In this document: positions 1 through 11,300 of the stretch, in pieces | How the letters are laid out: each line of letters opens with the position of its first letter | Position numbering within the stretch: the first letter of the stretch is position 1 | Assembly: GCA_000226015.1 (NCBI GenBank) | Contig: JH153001.1 | Location: forward strand, 33,675 to 76,996 | Length of the DNA: 43,322 bases | DNA from: Mnemiopsis leidyi | Taxonomy: Eukaryota; Ctenophora; Tentaculata; Lobata; Bolinopsidae | Reading direction: 5' to 3' | Position numbers and translations under genes: made by a program | Notes under the pieces: generated by a model | Database searches by the model: none | Seen by the model: only the letters and a program-made list of their open reading frames with translations | What the model was told of the DNA's origin: nothing

Positions 1-14
1 ATCAGCATACTTAC

Positions 15-92
15 CTGATGTCGAGGTTAAGCTGATCTGACAGGGTCTTCCTCCGGGCCGAGTCTCTCCATTGCACACCGGTTAGATGAAAC
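15..92 (-). CDS. Candidate internal exon of an unidentified minus-strand gene
   Basis: On the minus strand a 78-base segment is bounded by an acceptor (ctgcag, cut before 92) and a strong donor (ATCAG|gtaagtatg, cut after 15). Only the frame entering in phase 2 and leaving in phase 2 is offered here: it is open and reads about 26 residues, including HLTGVQWRDSARRK and LSDQLNLDI, which has a protein-like composition. A second frame is also open, so the choice is an inference. I do not recognise the protein. If real, its gene continues beyond the left edge and lies antisense to the epsin gene, either in an epsin intron or upstream of it. The evidence is splice signals and composition only. Confidence 0.35.
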
Positions 93-1093
93 CTGCAGTT
101 AGGACAAATCGTCCTACTCTGGGCATATAATTTATGGTAGCGGGTGCTGCGGAAACGCGGCACCTTTCAATTCTATATCTAGATGTGATATTTGTACTTG
201 TTGACTGTTTCTGATCACATGAAAAGGAACCATTTTACCGTACAGCCATCTCTCGATAAGAAAACATGCACACAAAACAATGTGAAAATGTTCTATCTTT
301 TCTAGGTAATATGAACATTTTCTTTCTGTACTAGGTAATATGAACATGTTCTATGTTTACTACATACCATAACTCGGCTGGACGTACTGGTTTACAGTGA
401 TTAAAACAACACTAAAAGTTGTCGCTTTTCACCGGACACGTTTTGATGCTTTTAATGGCTTTAACTTCTGCCGGATAGAAGGATAGTTGGGAACTAAGGG
501 CGTTCACTTACTGTACATGTTAAATCTTTATGGATTCTAGAAGATGTATGTGATTTTGTGAAGCGTGCGGTTTGACAATCTGCAAGATTTAGTTTGGGAT
601 GCACTTGTGCGTTGCTCTGTATTTACTAGTGTCGGTGTCGACCTCAGTAGATCTGTTCTTATCAAATTGACAAAGGTGTGGCTGTAACAGAGCAGGAATG
701 ATAAATTGTATGATTATTGCACCTGCATCGCGGAGTTAGGAATAGCCTTCAGCAGCTCTCCCCTGCTCTGCTAACTCTGCGCGCATCGGACCGCGCGCAA
801 TTTTAGAATCCTAACAACAGTGCGCTTCGCATATTTTCGGCCCCGAAGAATAAAAAGTACGTAGTTGATAGTGGCCACTTTAATTTAATTTATTATTATA
901 CATTAACATTAAGTTGTTATCTTAGTTGGATTGTTTAAGTTAAATTATCAATGTAGTTAAAATATTTTCTTACACATATCGAACCGCATTCAGTTTACCA
1001 ATATAATTGTTGAGATGATATCCAGACATATCACATATTTCGCAGAACGCACACACCCCAAAGTCTCACTTTTATAATACTAAAACTTTTCAG
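93..1093. other. Non-coding stretch before the first epsin exon in the window
   Basis: No convincing exon is visible on either strand. The missing first part of the epsin ENTH domain was looked for here on the plus strand and not found, so it probably lies left of the window. The 71-codon minus-strand frame at 132-347 has no recognisable content. A GC-richer patch lies near 720-810, and AT-rich sequence leads to the acceptor at 1091-1093. Confidence 0.6.
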
Positions 1094-3059
1094 TTCGTGA
1101 GAAAGCGCGACAGCTCGTGACTTTACTGAAAGATGATGACAGACTGAAGTCAGAACGAAAGAAGGCTCTGCAGGCTAAGGAGCGCTTTGCTCAAAACAGT
1201 ACCGGAATTGGATCGACTAACAGCAAAATTCCGAAACCGTCTGGAACTTTAGGCGGGTAAGTAAAGCTCACTCAATCTTATAATCTGCAATTTATTACTA
1301 CTTCGCCCTCTTTCAGTCGGAACTGATCGATTTCTGTATAAATTGGATATTTGGATACATTTCTTTAAATTTTTAATTTGTATGATATTTTGAGACATTA
1401 AGTGTGATAATGCTGGCATTATTATTCATTATTTATTTTTATCTATTATATTATGTACTCGGACTACCTTTCAAAAAATGTGTAAATATGATTGAATATT
1501 AACGCTTGTTCCTCTCTATTATAAAATCCCATCCTCAGATTCATGGGTAGGACTGGTGGCGACAGTTCCCGATCCTCTCAACCCGCAGTGGGCGCTGCTG
1601 GATCTTCAGAGCCTCAACTTAGTGCTGCTTTAGAACAAGCCAGACCTAGTGACCGAGACGAGGAGGATTTGCAGCTGGAACTGGCTCTAGCTATCTCTAA
1701 AGAGGAGGCTGAGAAGTAAGCTGAGCTTGTCGCTTTCTTTCATCTGTTAACTTAAGTAAACTGCATACTGCTCATAGATAGCTCAAGTGTATTGCTTTAA
1801 TTTTGTTTATTTTACCTTCCTTTCTATTCAGAGACAGAGAGGAAGATGAAGCTTTGAAAGCCATCCTAGAGCGAAGTAAAACCGAGACAAGAATCGAGTA
1901 CACGGCTTCTAGAACTCCAGAGCAGCCCAAACCGACCTTGCTATCCATCTCGAAGCAGCCACCTCCAAGACCTCCCTCAACTCCTCTCGACCCTTGGGGC
2001 ATGCCACTAATGCCGGGTTCTTCCTCCACAGCTCCAGAACCTTCTAGACCTGCTCCTGCCGCTGTATCACTCAACGACCCTTGGGCTCCAGCTCTTCAAT
2101 CTGGCGGTCAATTTGGCGGACCCTCATTGCTGGACACCTCATTGGACGATGGGATCAGTCAGCCGGCTAACTATGCAGTAATCAACACTACAGCCAACAA
2201 GCCGTCTCAACCGGCAGCTGCTGACCTGATAGACCCCTGGGGGGGCTCCAGTACCCGCCAGCAACTTTAACTCTCTGCAAGGCACTGGAGTACTTCAACC
2301 TCATTCCACCATCTCTCAACCTGCCAACTCTAGCCACAACCTGCTAGGGGACCTGGATGTGTTTGGAACTAGCGCACTTTCCTCCACCCCTCCCCTTACC
2401 ACACCCCAGGTCAGAATCTGTGTCCTTTGTCGGTAAACTGGTTTAATTCTTGAATGATAATGACTTTAAAATCTTTAACTTTATGACTGTTACAGCTTTA
2501 ATGATAAAGCTGTGACAAACATGTTTCGTGCTGAAATAGTATGTTCGTGTTGAAATAATGAGTTCCTCCCACCTCAGATCCCTCCTCATGTCCCTATGGT
2601 AAGTTCGTCGGCAACACTGCAGCCTAGCTCCAAGATGGGAACTATTCTTGACAACAGGACCAAACATTTGGTGAACATTGACAACCTCATCTCCACCCAA
2701 ACTCCTAGCAGGTTTATTGCTCAACAGTTCCATCACGGTTTTCGTATTCGTTATTTCATGTACTTTATCACTGTTTAACATTTATCAACGTTAAGCTATC
2801 ATTGCTGCTGAAAGTTGATTTTCGAAACTTCTATTTAATATCTCATATAAATCACACCAAGGTAAACCGTTTTCTGACCTCCCTCCCCCTCAGCGGTTCC
2901 ACAAACCCGTTCGGGAACCCCCGTCCCGCCCCTGGATCTGTGTTTAGTGGAGCGAGCACTAATCCCTTCTTGTCGAACTCCAACAACTCACCCAACCTGT
3001 CTCTAAACGAGTTGAGGAGCCCGACAGGAGCCTCCAACAACACCAACCCGTTCGCTTGA
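1094..3059 (+). CDS. EPN: Epsin, endocytic clathrin adaptor (5' end missing, frame broken by a G-run)
   Basis: Epsins bind PI(4,5)P2 through an N-terminal ENTH domain and link ubiquitinated cargo to AP-2, clathrin and EH-domain proteins at coated pits. Exons: 1094-1256, 1539-1715, 1832-2409, 2578-2711, 2894-3059, with introns in phases 2, 2, 0 and 2. The first exon encodes the end of ENTH (VREKARQLVTLLKDDDRLK). The second carries a UIM (EEDLQLELALAISKEEAE); the third opens with a weaker UIM-like helix (EEDEALKAILERSKTE), then three DPW motifs (LDPWG, NDPWA, IDPWG) for AP-2. Clathrin-box-like motifs follow (LLGDLDVF, LVNIDNLIS), then three NPF motifs, the last two codons before the stop. As written, frame is lost at the 7-G run 2239-2245 and a TAA follows at 2268-2270; downstream coding stays open in the frame expected with six Gs. 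The identification is very secure; the break is discussed under findings. Confidence 0.93.
2239..2245 (+). other. G7 homopolymer that shifts the epsin frame
   Basis: Seven Gs follow the third DPW codon triplet. Read literally, translation gives DPWGGSSTRQQL and stops at 2268-2270. With six Gs it reads DPWGAPVPASNFNSLQG and stays open through the donor at 2410. It then joins in phase with the next exon, which encodes the clathrin-box-like LVNIDNLIS and leads to the NPF motifs. A one-base homopolymer error in the assembly is the simplest cause; an allelic indel is possible. Confidence 0.85.
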
Positions 3060-4444
3060 ACCTCTTCAAAACCCTTCGTCTTTCTTTCCACTGTGGACTT
3101 AGCTATTCTGATTGATATCCGTGAAAAGTTTGGAAAGAAAATATTCTTGTTTACTCTGCAGTGTTTTTATCGAAATTCTGAGTTGAGTTTAAGTTGACGC
3201 TAATCCAAGTTTCTAGTTATTTTTCCTAGCATAAGAGCCAGGAATTTCGTGGCCGTTTTGTAGCAAAGTTGCCCTTCTGGGTTTGTGAAATTGTGAATTG
3301 TGATACTTTCGCCATGTTTTCCTTAAACGAAATTTTATACGAAAACGGTTGTATGATATTTTGTTAAATGTTTACCTGTGGATTAGTTTATTTGGGTTAA
3401 ATTTTATAATCATTCAATATTCATCTATGGTTATGTATATGCATAGTTTGTAGATGTATTGGATCAAATACCACTCTCTGTTCGTGACTATTTATTAATG
3501 GGCACTGAAAATTATGCTGCAAAAATTACGATGACATATTTATTTTTTAAAAAATTTGCTAGCTTAATGCTTATAATTATGGGATCCTGTTCGGCTACAC
3601 TTTGATGAGTTGTGAGATTTAAACAGCAAGATCAGTGCACCGTTTTGAATTGAATCATAATATCTAAATGTATATAGAATCTGAATCAAGAAGTTTATGT
3701 AACGATTTAAGTTAGATGTTAGATTTTAGGTGTACACTGTTAAAATGGCTTTGAAATATGGAGATGTCAGTAAATTCGTCTAACGAGAACCATTCTTTTC
3801 CATTTCAATTCTTACTAACAAATAGTTTTCGTTTGTAACATTTCACCTTGACATTGAATTACTGAAATATAATCTTGCATTGTAAGATGCGTTGAGAGGA
3901 CTTATTGTGACATGGCATCTTTGTTAAACTTTGTTTAATGCTTTGCACTGTCACCAGAACTATAGGTTATCTTCAATTATTGAAAGTTCTGAAACCTGTA
4001 AACCATATTGTCCGGCAAAAGTTACTGTTTGCTCTTGTCACTAACTTTCGAGTGTGTCCACTGAGTACTCAGTAGTAGACGTTGCACGTGCAGCTGTAAA
4101 CACTACAGTTTGGAGCAAAAAATTCCATCTACGTTAACAAGAAATTCGTAATTTTAAGAAATGCAATGTTTGACTGGAAACGTCCCTTAGATGTCCTTTT
4201 CTGTTCAAATTTTTCATAACATCAATTTTGTACCGGTAAATAACGTCTGATACTGATACTTGGCATTATACATGATTCCATAAACTTAACAGTCCATATT
4301 CCATTCGCCTTTCATCGTCCTTAAGTAAGACCTAGAGCCGAGAAACTGTTGTGTTCTTACTGAATAGAATCTCTCGCCCACCTCTACATTCAGTACAAAA
4401 CCCAGTCATCCCCAGCAAACGTAGGAATCTTTTTCCAAATTAGC

Positions 4445-4450
4445 TTTATT
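4445..4450 (-). terminator. Candidate polyadenylation signal of receptor R1
   Basis: AATAAA on the minus strand, about 160 bases downstream of the R1 stop codon at 4612-4614. It is the nearest canonical hexamer in the right orientation. Confidence 0.45.
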
Positions 4451-4581
4451 GATTTAATGTTGTCTTGATTATCGTCTTTTTCAACTTAGCTTCCACATAT
4501 TTACAACGAACATATTTAATCATCTGCATCACATAATCTTGAATTTGAGTGTCACTTGTAGATAAATGTTTGTGAACATCC

Positions 4582-4587
4582 AATAAA
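4582..4587 (+). terminator. EPN: Candidate polyadenylation signal of epsin
   Basis: AATAAA on the plus strand, about 1.5 kb after the epsin stop. No nearer canonical AATAAA was found, so either the 3' UTR is long or a variant hexamer is used. Confidence 0.3.
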
Positions 4588-4611
4588 ATCATCTGTAAAA
4601 TATCGCCTTTT

Positions 4612-7007
4612 TTAAACGGGTGTACTCTGTTTACGATTTCCAGGATATCTGAAGGTCTCTGGTGAGAGAAGCTTAGTGTTTACAAAGTTAGTTTGTCGGT
4701 CCAACTGAGTAAGGCTTACCGAGGATTTGAGTCTAGTCAGGTTCAAACTAACTGAAAAGGTAATAAATTGTGAACGAAATAAAAACATGTTAATGACTAT
4801 TTTAGATAACAAACAGGTAGTGCTTTTCTTGTACTGATTCAAATCTCCTGCTGTGGATAAGTAAACTTTCGATGTTTAAGCGATGCTCAATGATATCATA
4901 AATGGTGCAGAAATCAAAAAGAATCAATTTACTTACGCCTACGGACCTGTATCGGCGAAATGTCTCTTCTTAGTTATCAAGAAAGAGCGAATACTGGCCA
5001 TTCTGATTGGGTAGAGCCAGGGGTTGAATGTTGGGCCCAGAAAGACAAGCGCCCGGGCAATAACTTTGTAGTGCTGAAATTGTTAGGAACTATAACCATA
5101 GTAACGACAACTCAGTTACTTAGTAACGTCAACTTAGTAACGCCAATGGTTGATGTTTATGAGTATGACTGATGTGCCTGTGTTTTTCTTAATTTCTTGA
5201 TAGCATGAACAGTATGGTACACTGATTGTCAATATCTAGAATTAATCCACTTCAGCTTACTCACGCTAGTGTAGATGGCTCCACTGACTCTGTCATCTAT
5301 TTGATACCAGCGTAGAGGTAACGTTGAAACTAAGATGAGGACAGCTTGGAAGAACGATACGAGACACGTCAGTCGGATACTTTTAGCTACCCTGAAGGAT
5401 ATGATAATTAAATTTGGTTGTGTTTACCTTTAATAAACCAACATGTTCACAATAATAATATAAAATTGTAAGGTTAAGGGGATGCTTACTCGTCCTGTCT
5501 CTTAGCATTGCTGCTCTGCATTTTGGCACTCTCATTCAGTTTGAATATGATTATTCCACTTGTTGCTATAAGAGAAGTCACCGCTAGAAGCATGAGGACA
5601 GGATTTGCTATGTTCATCCACCTTTTGTACACGGAAAATCCATTCCAGAGTTTATCGTTAGTTTGTAGTTCGCACGCTGAAATGGGAGAGATTGTAGTCA
5701 TGCATATTGCATATGTTTTAGCTACTGCCAACATGAGTTGCACTGTATAATGTGCAATGTATAGTATATAATGTTCTGTGAATAGTTATAAATACTTTGT
5801 ACCAATACAGTGTACAATGTGCTGTTTTTATACAGTGTACAATGTACTTGTACAAGGTCAGTCTAGAAACCCGCTGAAACAAAACAGTTACGTAAATTTG
5901 GACAATCAAGTACCGGAACTTACACATAAAAATTCTCCAGTTTGAGGAAAGTTCATGTCCTTGTTCACTGAAGACTCGGGCCCAGTCACATTTATACGCC
6001 ATATCTGAGGACACGGTCTTATCCAACACTTTCCAATAGCTGATGGTTGAGTGAGCCGCGATAATGTGAGGTAGGGTCAATGTCAGGAAGGGGAACGCAG
6101 TGCAGAGCACCACCACAACCAGTGTTTTGGCGGCTGTAACGCTGTAGGAGTAACGGAGAGGCTTGAAGATGTGCCCTGCGCGGTCCACACAGATAGCAAC
6201 TACAAGGAGTAGCTGTAACCACGTGACAAAGTCTAGTAGAGGGTTCACTACCGCCCTGGAAAAATAGCCGTTTTTACAAGTAAAAAAACATGTTCCCAAT
6301 TTCATTGCATTCCTCTGGCCTCTGTCATTGCAGTTATTTTGATAAAATGTTCAATATATGAAGAAATCGTACCTGTTATAAAAACTGTCTCCGTAAGAAG
6401 AATCTTTAGTTGTAAAACTGAGAGCAGCAGGTATACCAACTAAAACTACTTGAAAAACGTCCGCAAAAGATAAGTAGACACAAAACATGTTGGATTGAAA
6501 GAAGGGATGCTTTAGAAACGCCTGAAATATCGGATATGATCTGAGAAACATTAACAGAAATTAGATTTTATCTCAGTTGATAGGATAAAAGTTGAAAGGA
6601 TAAAAGTTGAAAACCACAGTATCGACAATAACAGATCTCTAATTGATATTTGAAATTTCAACAATCTGCCATTATACCTTCATATTCTTGATGACAGCAT
6701 ACATACAAGCCAGATTTCCGATGAGAATTATGAAGATGAAGAACCAAAGAAGACCCCCTAAGATTGCTAACTCATTAACAGTCCAACTGCTGGAAGTATC
6801 GATCCTAGTGGAGAACTCGGTGGAGGAGGAAGTTAAGTTTGGAATCAAGGTAGCAGTGCCCTGTGTCAGTGTGTTGAGATCCCCAACCATATACTTGTTG
6901 AGAATAAGGTTGGAGGCGTTTACGTCTATTGTTGGAGCCATTAGGACGGTTAAACTTAAAGAATCTTGCGTAGAAGTTGTGAGGATTTCGCTAGGAGTAG
7001 AATTCAT
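4612..7007 (-). CDS. Receptor R1: orphan class A-like seven-transmembrane receptor, 463 aa
   Basis: Seven exons on the minus strand: 6678-7007, 6373-6521, 5924-6255, 5490-5676, 5265-5391, 4947-5073, 4612-4751; phases 0,2,1,2,0,1. The ATG at 7007 is used because the frame upstream offers only TTG. Residues 1-78 are a Ser/Thr-rich ectodomain with N-glycosylation sites and a conserved SSSWTV. TM1 carries GN (97-98); TM2 has D131; TM3 ends in CVDRAGH (184-188 for DRAGH, in the DRY position); TM5 has P296; TM7 has NPWLYP (392-397). The tail exon encodes VSLNLTRLKSSVSL and ends at TAA. TM3 lacks the usual extracellular Cys, while C249 and C272 lie in loop 2; TM6 has no CWxP. Exon 6 ends at a weak gtccgt donor; an in-frame TAG lies just past it. 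This is plausibly a membrane signalling receptor, with ligand and G protein unknown. It is the first of three tandem paralogues. Confidence 0.88.
5735..5860. repeat. Degenerate GTGTA-rich repeat inside R1 intron 3
   Basis: Intron 3 of R1 (5677-5923) contains irregular copies of GTATA/AATGT and GTGTACAATGT. The composition resembles the large 7-bp array at 30.7-31.4 kb and keeps a reading frame open past the exon 3 donor; I treat that extension as intron. Confidence 0.5.
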
Positions 7008-7351
7008 TGTGCTTCTGAATATCAATAGTGTAATTATGATAAACTTGTCATCATGTCATATGTTGTGGGTGGGCTGAAGGGTCAACCAAGCTACATGATG
7101 TGTACAGAGAGCAGATATTCGAACGGATACGATTTCCATCGATAGTCAATTCACAAAATTCATGAACCGGCACCGTTATAAATCAAAAAGGGTCCTTTCT
7201 CCAGTTGGAACCACAAACTTGTCATATAAATGTTTCCACCTTAAAAACACTCAAGGCAAGATACCAAAACAAATCCACTAAATTAAATGTTCCTTCTAAT
7301 CAAAGCAATATTTTAAATTTTAAACGATAAGACAGGACTTTAAGTAGCTAG
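7008..7351. other. Upstream region of receptor R1
   Basis: Non-coding sequence 5' of R1. It should hold the promoter and any untranslated leader, but no TATA box at a convincing distance or other element stands out. Confidence 0.4.
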
Positions 7352-7493
7352 TTACAGGGTAACAGAAACTTGTCTACAATCTACTTGTACAGGGTAACAG
7401 AAACTTGTCTACAATCTACTTGTACAGGGTTACAGAAACTTGTCTACAATCTACTTGTAAAGGGTACCAGAAACTTGTCTACAATCTACTCGT
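7352..7493 (+). repeat. 35-bp minisatellite, array A (about 4 copies)
   Basis: Four head-to-tail copies of a 35-bp unit, ACTTGTACAGGGTAACAGAA followed by ACTTGTCTACAATCT. Array A is followed by a non-repetitive block, and the whole arrangement recurs immediately downstream. Confidence 0.9.
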
Positions 7494-7790
7494 AAAAAGG
7501 AAGGGAGCAACAACTATGGGCAAGGCCTGGGAACTGATCCCAGGTCAGTGTAGGTCACTGAATTCCAATGAAAGTCGAAACGTACGGCTTCTATTTCGCG
7601 TCCCTCCCATAGGTACTCCGGTTAAACACAAAAATGAGAAAATAAATGACACACGACCTTTTCTAATTTTAGTAGTTTTAAAAGGATATGTATTACTACA
7701 AATCCAAGATTCTCTAACAAATTGGAGAAACTAGAGTGCTAAGTGCTTAATAAGTTACTACGTGTCATTTTAACGAGATATCGTGAACAA
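7494..7790. repeat. Duplicated block, copy 1 (about 300 bp)
   Basis: This begins AAAAGGAAGGGAGCAACAAC and is nearly identical to 8058-8375, with small indels such as an extra CATAGC in the second copy. Open frames of about 108 codons through the array and block occur in both copies, but they follow the repeat and are not considered genes. Confidence 0.85.
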
Positions 7791-7796
7791 CAAACA

Positions 7797-8057
7797 ACTT
7801 GTACAGGGTAACAGAAACTTGTTTACAATCTACTTGTACAGGGTAACAGAAACTTGTCTACAATCTACTTGTACAGGGTAACAGAAACTTGTCTACAATC
7901 TACTTGTACAATGTACAGGGTAACAGAAACTTTTCTACAATCTACTTGTACAGGGTAACAGAAACTTGTTTGCAATCTACTTGTACAGGGTAACAGAAAC
8001 TTGTCTACAATCTACTTGTACAGGGTAACAGAAACTTGTCTACAATCTACTCGTAAA
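7797..8057 (+). repeat. 35-bp minisatellite, array B (about 7 copies)
   Basis: The same 35-bp unit as array A, with variants (GTTTACAATC, TTTTCTAC, TTTGCAATC) and one copy preceded by a 6-base ATGTAC insertion near 7911. Confidence 0.9.
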
Positions 8058-8375
8058 AAGGAAGGGAGCAACAACTATGGGCATCCGGCCTGGGAACTGA
8101 TCCCAGGTCAGTGTAGGTCACTGAATTCCAATGAAAGTCGAAACGTACGGCTTCTATTTCGCGTCTCTCCCATAGCCATAGGCACTCCGGTTAAACAAAA
8201 AATGAGAAAAATAAAAATAAATGACACACGACCTTTTCTAATTTTAGTAGTTTTAAAAGGATATGTTCTACTACAAACCCAAGATTCTCACCCGTGTGGT
8301 TACAAATTGGAGAAAGTAGAGTGCTAAGTGCTTACTTAGTTACTGCATGTCATTTTAACGAGATATCGTGAAGTT
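8058..8375. repeat. Duplicated block, copy 2
   Basis: The second copy of the block at 7494-7790, ending near GAGATATCGTGAA. The order array, block, array, block shows a tandem duplication of roughly 0.5 kb, followed by a different copy-number change in each array. Confidence 0.85.
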
Positions 8376-11300
8376 GAACAACAAACTACAAAGAAAGGAT
8401 GGAAGTCTATGCAGCGGATCCTCGACTCAGCTTGGTAAATTAGTCTGTCATACGGATAATCGAATTTGGAATTCAAAGAATCGAATACCCGTGGTATACT
8501 AATTATCGAGATGGAATAACGATACTAACAGGCTTCAAATACGATAGCGTCCGCATCCTGGATGCAAAGGGACTGCCCTTAAACCCTGGATCAGCTTTGG
8601 AGTGGGTGTTGTTCAAGTATCAAGTATCATTGTCGTTACAGGACGACATTAATGCTCATGTTCACATGCACCACCAACCACACCAGCAAATCTCCGTCTT
8701 GATTTCCCGGCTTCCGATAACAATTCATGCAGGGTTTCCACGTCATCAATTCAAGTATTGTAGAGCATCATCATTAGTTAAATCACTTCGCGTTTTCTCC
8801 AACGAGTCCTGGTATTTCCTCTTGCGATGAACAACAAAAATGTGACACTTATATCAGAATCACATCATACTCAAGTTCAAATACGTAGCTTCTCTCGTTT
8901 TTCACATCGAGCTGTAGAATTTGAACAGATAGTGACGGCTGCAGCTAAAGTTACAAATTTGTTTCCCGCGTCTGATAGTTGATGAAATAGTTTTAATTTT
9001 GGGGCTGAAGTTCGAAAATAATTGTTTTTTATATATATATATATATATTTTTTGTCTTGCATGCATTCCACTTGCAGATTGAGATTACAAGGAAAGAAAC
9101 CGACCCGCCAACAATGTATGATGGAAAAAAACTGATGATCAATCAATGATTATGACGTTATATTGTCACGGTGATACCCAACTTTCGCAGCTGACCAAAG
9201 CTGAACGTTTCGTTAGAACGGTAGACAGATATAATCTCGTCAAGACGTTATAGTTCTAAATCTAACTCAAACTGATAACTGATCATATGCTTCATTCACA
9301 GGTCGAGATCTAATTCTATGAGTATGTTGAGAACTTTGACTTCAGTCATCGCGTCGTCAATTTCTTAAGGGAATTGGAAGGTATCTGAATCTCGGTATTC
9401 AGCATGAGGGTTCTCAAAAATTGAACAACTAAAAAATCAAGCATTCTGAATGTGACTGAGCAGCCTTGTGCGGGAAAAATCTCAGAAACTGTAAGACTAA
9501 GACATACTTTCATGTTTCAGATTTAAGTCTAACAATGGCACGACAACTCACACGAATATCGAATATTAAATCTAAATTCCAAAACGAACGTCAACACCTC
9601 AAATATGACCTGTGTACCACATATCACACCAGTGCTAAGCACTTTGCGGCAGAGTCTGAGTAAGCAAAACATCGCCAACTGAACTCCTCTTTACTCACCA
9701 AAGAAGAGGGAGTGTTAGAAACTGAAAGTAAAAAAACTTTTTTCTACACGAGTCGACATCAAAGATTGAAGGTGGCAGATTATTAAAGGCTAAAGGTGGC
9801 AGATTAAAGCCAGAGATATAACGATAAACATCCTGATTCTTGAATCTCAGGAGCTGATTCAGTTTACAATGCAGGTGGAAAATATAAGCACTTATTTACC
9901 AAGTCCCTTGCCATTTCCTATACTGAGCACTCGCTAGTATGATTATTCATATAGCAACTCAATCTAAATCTAATCAAATATTTACACGACATATTGAATT
10001 CTCTCGGATTTCTGGCAAATATTGCTAATCATTAGTCGCTAATCATAAGTCACTTTTCCAGCAGCTGAACTAACCACCTAGTGAAATATCAGTAGGCGAA
10101 TATTATTATTAGGCCAAAATTCACATAATGACACGGTAGTGACTGTTCTATTCTCATCCAGACTTGGGACTGACAAGACAGTATGGTATTGGAACTGGAA
10201 AGTGATACCTCCTGTCGAAAACATTTGGAACTGTTTTAAGCCGATCAAGCCACAAGTACCACCTGTCTGCCTGGAATTTAAAAACTATATAGCATTGAAG
10301 TTAAACATTCCACATTTATATAGACCGAAAACAGTTTTAACCACTCATCAAAGCATGCTATTGCTACCATTGTTAGCTTCGACAACTACTAATACAGGCG
10401 AGTTAGATAAAACAACGATTTGCGTTAGAAGACTTCGCTCTTTCTCGAATTGCTTTCCTGTCATCACCGGACTGTAAGTTACTCTTTTAGGTTTGAATAT
10501 TCAATTCATTAAGTAAAATGAACATTCGCATATTAACTCCCGGAGAAGGAATGCCTAACGTCAATGTATCTTATATTTCCTCTCATAAAATGTCCGTTAT
10601 TTACGAACAAAGTTACACTTCCATACCAATATAGTACACATCCTGCACTTCGATATATATATATAGCAAACTTCGGTTGACGACTGCGTGAATGCGTCAC
10701 CTCGACCAGAGTGTAATCTTCATCTTGTACTTACTGCTTACGTTGGCTGACGACAAATTGGACAGGGTAACGATGATTTCTAATCATAGCTTTGTTGGTC
10801 TTGTAGGAGTTCTTACATTGTAGGTGACAGTGAAGGAACTATATGGGACAAGTCAACAAAATAATGTTATTTTTCGCGATTAAATTTAAAATAGTAATAG
10901 GCAATAGCAAAAATACAAATTGAAACTTACAATAACATACAAAATAGGCGTGTTAAATAAAAGATTTTAAAATATTTCCATCGTCAGTGCCTTGTGGATA
11001 TAAACTGCAGGATTAACTCTAAAACCTTTTTAGAATAGAAATATCAAAACATTAAGATAGTAAGATACTTTGTTAGATCAAGATTCAAGATATCGAAAAA
11101 ACAAACAAAAACGGCGATTACTGAACTTTATTGTGTATCAAACACATCAGAATTGTGCTGTTTTTATGACTGAAAGTGATAAATGATTAATTTCATTCCA
11201 GATTGAAACCCCAGAGGAACCCTAACCAAAACTAAATGGAATCATCAAAAATAAAAACTGTTTAAAATTTCTAAAAGCCCTGTCACCAGCGTAACCTTAA

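Larger units (their letters stand above)
3060..4611. other. Epsin 3' UTR and convergent intergenic sequence
   Basis: No coding exon is seen. Epsin (plus) and receptor R1 (minus) end tail to tail here. The only canonical AATAAA found on the plus strand is at 4582-4587, just short of the R1 stop; the minus-strand AATAAA for R1 lies at 4445-4450, so the two untranslated regions may overlap. The rest is AT-rich with no clear repeat. Confidence 0.55.

Noticed and set aside
1772-2074. 100-codon minus-strand frame opposite epsin exon 3
   Set aside because: Antisense shadow of the Pro-rich epsin region.
4939-4941. In-frame TAG after R1 exon 6 read as a premature stop or pseudogene mark
   Set aside because: The stop lies past the exon 6 donor position conserved in R2 and R3, and a homologous tail exon (4612-4751) joins in frame.
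7405-8327. Two related plus-strand frames of about 108 codons starting in the 35-bp repeats
   Set aside because: They begin in minisatellite units on a non-ATG-supported start and run through a duplicated block; the frames differ by indels between copies and show no domain.
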